Shown here: in pieces, positions 28,588-32,100 of the stretch
How the letters are laid out: each line of letters starts with the position of its first letter
Numbering within the stretch: the first letter of the stretch is position 1
Assembly (NCBI GenBank): GCA_003252105.1
Contig: QKDL01000022.1
Location: 1-32,100 of the forward strand
Length of the DNA: 32,100 nt
Direction: 5' to 3'
Source: Arcobacter sp.
GTDB taxonomy: Bacteria > Campylobacterota > Campylobacteria > Campylobacterales > Arcobacteraceae
Program-made: the position numbers and the translations under genes
Notes under the pieces: model-generated
Seen by the model: only the letters and a program-made list of their open reading frames with translations
What the model was told of the DNA's origin: nothing
Databases searched by the model: none

Positions 28588-31359
28588 ATGAAGAAGAATA
28601 TTGCTTTTATAATTCTTATTATAATTTTTTTTGCACATCCATTAAATGCCGAACAAAAGATTTTTAAAGTATCTTATGATCCAGACTATGCACCATTTTC
28701 ATATTATGAAAATGAAAAACCTGTGGGATTATTAATAGACTTTTGGAAACTTTGGGCAGAACAAAATAATTATTCTATTGAGTTTGTAAAAGGAAAACTT
28801 TGGGATGATGCTTTAAATTTAGTTTATACAAATCAAGCAGATTTTTTCTTAGGAACTGATGCTTATGAAAAGTGGATGAAAGGTTCAAAAAGTTTTTATA
28901 CTAGAAAAACTTCACTTTTTATCTCAAAAGAAAATAGCAAAGACTTTACAAAAACAGCTTCATATATCATAGGAGTGATAACTCCTGAATATGAAGAATA
29001 TATGCAAACTCAATTTCCTAACTCCGAAATTATTGTATATAAAGACTATCCTTCAATATTTAAAGATTTTCGTTCTAAAAAAATAGATTTAATCTATGAA
29101 GATAAAATTGCTATAGAGTTTTATGCTCTTAGAAACAATTTTTTTCATAATATAAAATCAATAGATTTATTAAATAGTTATAGTCAAGTTCAGGCAATAG
29201 CAAAAACAAATAAACTTATTGAGATATTCAATAAAGGTTTAGAAAATATAAACCAAAAAGATTTATATGATATAGAAAGTAAATGGATATTAAGTGAACC
29301 TGACAGATATTATAAATATATCATGCCTACATTAACAAAAGAGGAAGAGGAGTTTTTAAAAAATACTAATATACACGTTAGTGTATCAAAAAGTTGGAAA
29401 CCTTTTACTTTTATAGATGATTCTACAAAAGAACCCACTGGTATTTCCCATGAGATATGGGAATTGATTAATAAAAAAATAGATATGAAATCTGAATATA
29501 AAACTTACTTACAATTTACAGAGCAACTAAAAGATATTAAAAATAAAAATGTAGATTTAATATATAGTACAGGAAAAACAAAAGAGCGAGAAGAGTATTC
29601 AATTTTTACTAAACCATATGTAAAATTTCCTATATCAATAGCTACCTTAAAAGATGAAAATTTTATTGAAAGTATGGATTATCTAAAAGATAAAGTTGTA
29701 GCAGTAGGTAAAAATTTTACAGCGCATAAACTCTTAAAACAACACTACCCAAACTTGAATTTTTTACTTGCTGATAATATCCAAGATGGTTTAAATCTTG
29801 TAAGAAATAAAAAAGCTTATGCCTATTTAGATATTAGACCTGTTCTTTCATATAATATAAAAAAATATCAATTTGATGATTTAAAAATATCAGGGAATAG
29901 TGGTTTAACCTTTGAGTTAGCCATTATGATTAGAGATGATTATAAAATATTACAAAATATATTAAATAAAGCAATTGATTCAATAAAAGAAGATGAAATA
30001 AAATCGATTTTAGACAAATGGGAAAATATCCAATTTGAAAGAGAGAAGGATTATAAAACTCTTTTTATTTTTATTTTTGTAACATTTTTTATTTTTATAA
30101 TCTTAATGTATAAAAATAAACTAAATGTAAAAACAAATAGAAAACTACAAAATTTAGTTGATGAAAGGACTTTAGAATTAAAACTTTTAAATGAAAATCT
30201 AGAACAAAAAATTGATTCAAAAACTAAAGAGTTAAGAAAAGTTAATTATTTACTTGATGAAGCACAAAAAATTGCTCATCTTGGAAGTTTTCAATACCAC
30301 ATCACTAGAAACCAACTTTTTTGGAGTGATGAACTTTATAAAATCTTTGGTTATTATCCAGAAGAGGTAACTCCATCAATTGATGTACTTTTAAAATGTG
30401 TTTTAGAGGAAGACAGAAAAATTGTAGATAAACAACTAAAAACTGCTTTACACTCAGATAAAAAAACAACTTTTGAATTTAGAATAAAACTAAAAAATGA
30501 CACTGTAAAATATCTTCAATATACTTCAAAAATTACAAAATTTGATATTAATAATCAGCCATTGATGATGATTGGAACTATTTTAGATTTAACAAAACTA
30601 AAAAATCTAGAAATAGAAAAAATGGAAAAAGATGCTCTTATTGCACAACAGTCAAAAATGGCAGCAATGGGAGAGATGCTTGAAAATATTGCTCACCAAT
30701 GGAGACAACCATTATCTGCTATATCAACAGCTTCAACAGGTATTCAAATACAAATAGAAATTTATGAAGAGATTTCAAAAGAATTGTTATTAGAAAATGT
30801 AAAACTTATAAATGAACATAGCCAATATCTTTCTAAAACAATTGAAGATTTTAGAAACTTTTTTAGTCCAAATAAAGTCAAATTAAAATTTGAGATATCA
30901 AAAACAATAGAAAAAACTTTATATTTAATTGCTGCAAGAGTCAAAGAACACAATATCTATATAATAAAAGATATTGATAATGTAGAGATTATATCATTAG
31001 AAAATGAATTGATACAAATACTTTTAAATATTCTAAACAATGCTATTGATGCTCTTGAAATAAATAATATAAAAGATAAATATATATTTATAAATATTTC
31101 AAAAAATAAAAAAGAATTAATAATTGAGATAAAAGATAATGCAGGTGGTATATACTCAGATATTATAAATAGAATATTTGAACCATACTTCACGACAAAA
31201 CATAAATCCCAAGGAACTGGGATAGGTCTTTATATGTCAACTGAAATAATAAAAAAACATCTATATGGAAATATTCATGTAAATAATGTAAAATTTAATT
31301 ATGAAAAGAAAAACTATAAAGGAGCAAACTTTATAATAACTCTTCCGCTAAACAGTTAA
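28588..31359 (+). CDS. Hybrid sensor histidine kinase with two periplasmic binding domains and a PAS domain
   Basis: The 923-aa protein begins with a signal sequence (KKNIAFIILIIIFFAHPLNA), followed by two tandem SBP_bac_3 domains (about 24-245 and 265-485; KVSYDPDYAPFSYYEN and HVSVSKSWKPFTFIDD open them). A membrane helix (about 490-508), a coiled coil and a PAS domain (about 555-670) come next. The kinase core has H-box AHQWRQPLSAIS with phospho-acceptor His703, N-box NNAIDAL near 818, and G-boxes DNAGGI and GTGIGLYMS. It should bind an amino-acid-like ligand outside and phosphorylate a response regulator; none is adjacent, so it is an orphan kinase. I chose ATG 28588 (GGA 7 nt upstream) over an in-frame TTG at 28576. 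Confidence 0.92.
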   Translation: MKKNIAFIILIIIFFAHPLNAEQKIFKVSYDPDYAPFSYYENEKPVGLLIDFWKLWAEQNNYSIEFVKGKLWDDALNLVYTNQADFFLGTDAYEKWMKGSKSFYTRKTSLFISKENSKDFTKTASYIIGVITPEYEEYMQTQFPNSEIIVYKDYPSIFKDFRSKKIDLIYEDKIAIEFYALRNNFFHNIKSIDLLNSYSQVQAIAKTNKLIEIFNKGLENINQKDLYDIESKWILSEPDRYYKYIMPTLTKEEEEFLKNTNIHVSVSKSWKPFTFIDDSTKEPTGISHEIWELINKKIDMKSEYKTYLQFTEQLKDIKNKNVDLIYSTGKTKEREEYSIFTKPYVKFPISIATLKDENFIESMDYLKDKVVAVGKNFTAHKLLKQHYPNLNFLLADNIQDGLNLVRNKKAYAYLDIRPVLSYNIKKYQFDDLKISGNSGLTFELAIMIRDDYKILQNILNKAIDSIKEDEIKSILDKWENIQFEREKDYKTLFIFIFVTFFIFIILMYKNKLNVKTNRKLQNLVDERTLELKLLNENLEQKIDSKTKELRKVNYLLDEAQKIAHLGSFQYHITRNQLFWSDELYKIFGYYPEEVTPSIDVLLKCVLEEDRKIVDKQLKTALHSDKKTTFEFRIKLKNDTVKYLQYTSKITKFDINNQPLMMIGTILDLTKLKNLEIEKMEKDALIAQQSKMAAMGEMLENIAHQWRQPLSAISTASTGIQIQIEIYEEISKELLLENVKLINEHSQYLSKTIEDFRNFFSPNKVKLKFEISKTIEKTLYLIAARVKEHNIYIIKDIDNVEIISLENELIQILLNILNNAIDALEINNIKDKYIFINISKNKKELIIEIKDNAGGIYSDIINRIFEPYFTTKHKSQGTGIGLYMSTEIIKKHLYGNIHVNNVKFNYEKKNYKGANFIITLPLNS

Positions 31360-31361
31360 AC

Positions 31362-32000
31362 TTATTTTTTATTTATTTTTAATTTCTGTGGTCTTACAGT
31401 TAATTCAGTAATTACACCTTTGAAATTTATTATATCAATTACACTTTTTGCAATAGTTTCAGGTAAAAGATGAGCATCTTCTTCCAAACTTGGTTCGAAG
31501 TTTAGATCATCAAAAAAATTGGTTTTTGTTATATCTGGATTTATTGTTGTAACTTTAACATCTGATTTTCTTAACTCTTCAAATAACGCCAAACTAAAAT
31601 TTCTTAATCCAGATTTAGTTGCAGTGTAAAGTGCAGAATACTTTGAATGCCTAGTTGCTTCAATTGAAGCTATATTGATAATATGACCTTTTGTTTTTTT
31701 TAAACTTCTCAATAAAAGATTACTTAATATAATTGGTGCTGTAAGATTTATATCAATAAGCTCTTTTATCTTTTTTATACTTATCTCTTCATGAGGCTTA
31801 AACACTCCCACACCTGCACAATTTACAAGTAGATTTATATCTTTTGTTTTTAATATATCTTTGATTTCATTTTCTAGGCTTTTTTCATCTTCTAATCTTG
31901 ATTTTAATCTAATTATCTCATAGTGATTATTTTCTAAAATTTCACAAATATGCTTACCTATTCCAGATGAAAAACCTGTTACTATTGCTACTTTTTCCAT
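31362..32000 (-). CDS. Short-chain dehydrogenase/reductase
   Basis: The 212-aa protein is a classical SDR: NAD(P)-binding TGFSSGIG at 8-15, NCAG at 60-63 (normally NNAG), catalytic Ser112, Tyr125 and Lys129 (YTATK), and Asn85 in the helix. The Arg32 region after strand 2 could favour NADPH. Substrate is unknown. It is shorter than the typical 250 aa because the C-terminal substrate-loop part is reduced. The start overlaps the preceding minus-strand gene by 13 nt; GGG at about 32012 is a weak ribosome binding site. It converges with the kinase gene, 2 nt between stops. Confidence 0.9.
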   Translation of the reverse strand: MEKVAIVTGFSSGIGKHICEILENNHYEIIRLKSRLEDEKSLENEIKDILKTKDINLLVNCAGVGVFKPHEEISIKKIKELIDINLTAPIILSNLLLRSLKKTKGHIINIASIEATRHSKYSALYTATKSGLRNFSLALFEELRKSDVKVTTINPDITKTNFFDDLNFEPSLEEDAHLLPETIAKSVIDIINFKGVITELTVRPQKLKINKK

Positions 32001-32100
32001 TTTTTAATAATCCCTTTTTTCATTTTAATTCTTATATAAAAAAATATAAAGACTGCTAATAATATTAAAATTCCTATAATAATAAGTTTTAAATATTCAT
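31988..32100 (-). CDS. 3' end of a membrane-protein gene (partial)
   Basis: From the right edge the minus strand is open in the frame beginning at 32098 and reads 36 codons to TAG at 31988-31990. It encodes a hydrophobic helix (LIIIIGILILLAVFIFFYI) followed by a basic tail rich in Lys (MKKGIIKKWKK). This is a plausible C-terminal or single transmembrane anchor. Overlap of 13 nt with the SDR gene suggests they are co-transcribed. The start lies beyond the window; a very small single-helix protein is also possible. Confidence 0.5.
   Translation of the reverse strand, partial: EYLKLIIIGILILLAVFIFFYIRIKMKKGIIKKWKK

Noticed and set aside
1..32100. CRISPR array, insertion sequence or toxin-antitoxin pair
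   Set aside because: No regularly spaced repeats, transposase motifs or typical paired small genes were seen on either strand.

Overview
The window is strongly AT-rich and densely packed, with short intergenic gaps and many 1-23 nt gene overlaps. It looks like the chromosome of an Arcobacter-type member of the Campylobacterota. This rests on several points taken together: a short-form HisG, a small CoaX, an EptA/PAP2 pair recalling the H. pylori eptA-lpxE locus, histidine kinases with the AHQWRQPL H-box common in Arcobacter relatives, split siroheme genes (separate CobA and Met8), and the base composition. The genus is inferred from protein character, not from a search.

Layout. (1) 1-2764: tail of a mobilisation/conjugation-type module, comprising the 3' end of an upstream gene, a TraG/VirD4-like coupling ATPase, a membrane-anchored J-domain protein and a small membrane protein. 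It is followed by a repeat-bearing gap (2765-3028) that may be the edge of the accessory segment. (2) 3029-5677: envelope lipid operon eptA, PAP2 phosphatase, dgkA, with overlapping genes. (3) 5674-9187: AraC/GyrI-type regulator, then a biotin carboxylase translationally coupled to a beta-carbonic anhydrase, then a DUF2249-like protein. (4) 9189-11062, minus strand: DHH phosphoesterase coupled to an Fe-S type Rrf2 regulator; rpsO with a clear intrinsic terminator. (5) 11194-12765: a COG1119-type ABC ATPase gene broken by a frameshifting deletion that removes the H-loop, plus an unknown membrane protein. (6) 12769-18484: cofactor cluster with moaA (molybdopterin) divergent from cobA, then an EAL protein, a Crp/Fnr regulator, met8 and a ybiB-like gene. 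Together these supply molybdenum cofactor and siroheme, as needed for nitrate/nitrite or sulfite reduction, although no reductase is present here. (7) 18568-22340: secreted unknown protein, Tat-exported PhoD lipoprotein, a 53-aa membrane protein missed by length cut-offs, and serS. (8) 22512-26178: TAXI solute-binding membrane protein, trpS, and a four-CBS-domain diguanylate cyclase. (9) 26184-28410, minus strand: overlapping operon of an unknown 110-aa gene, coaX, hisG and a methyltransferase. (10) 28588-32100: a hybrid periplasmic-binding/PAS histidine kinase, an SDR oxidoreductase, and the 3' end of a membrane protein running off the right edge.

Most of the window is housekeeping or signalling genes of recognisable families. 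I do not see a clear new multi-gene defence or biosynthetic system. The points most worth checking are the coupling-protein/J-domain module and its right-hand junction, the H-loop deletion in the ABC ATPase with an 11+11 bp perfect inverted repeat on its promoter, the carboxylase/carbonic anhydrase coupling, and the lipid-remodelling trio. No tRNA, rRNA, CRISPR array, insertion sequence or replication origin was recognised.
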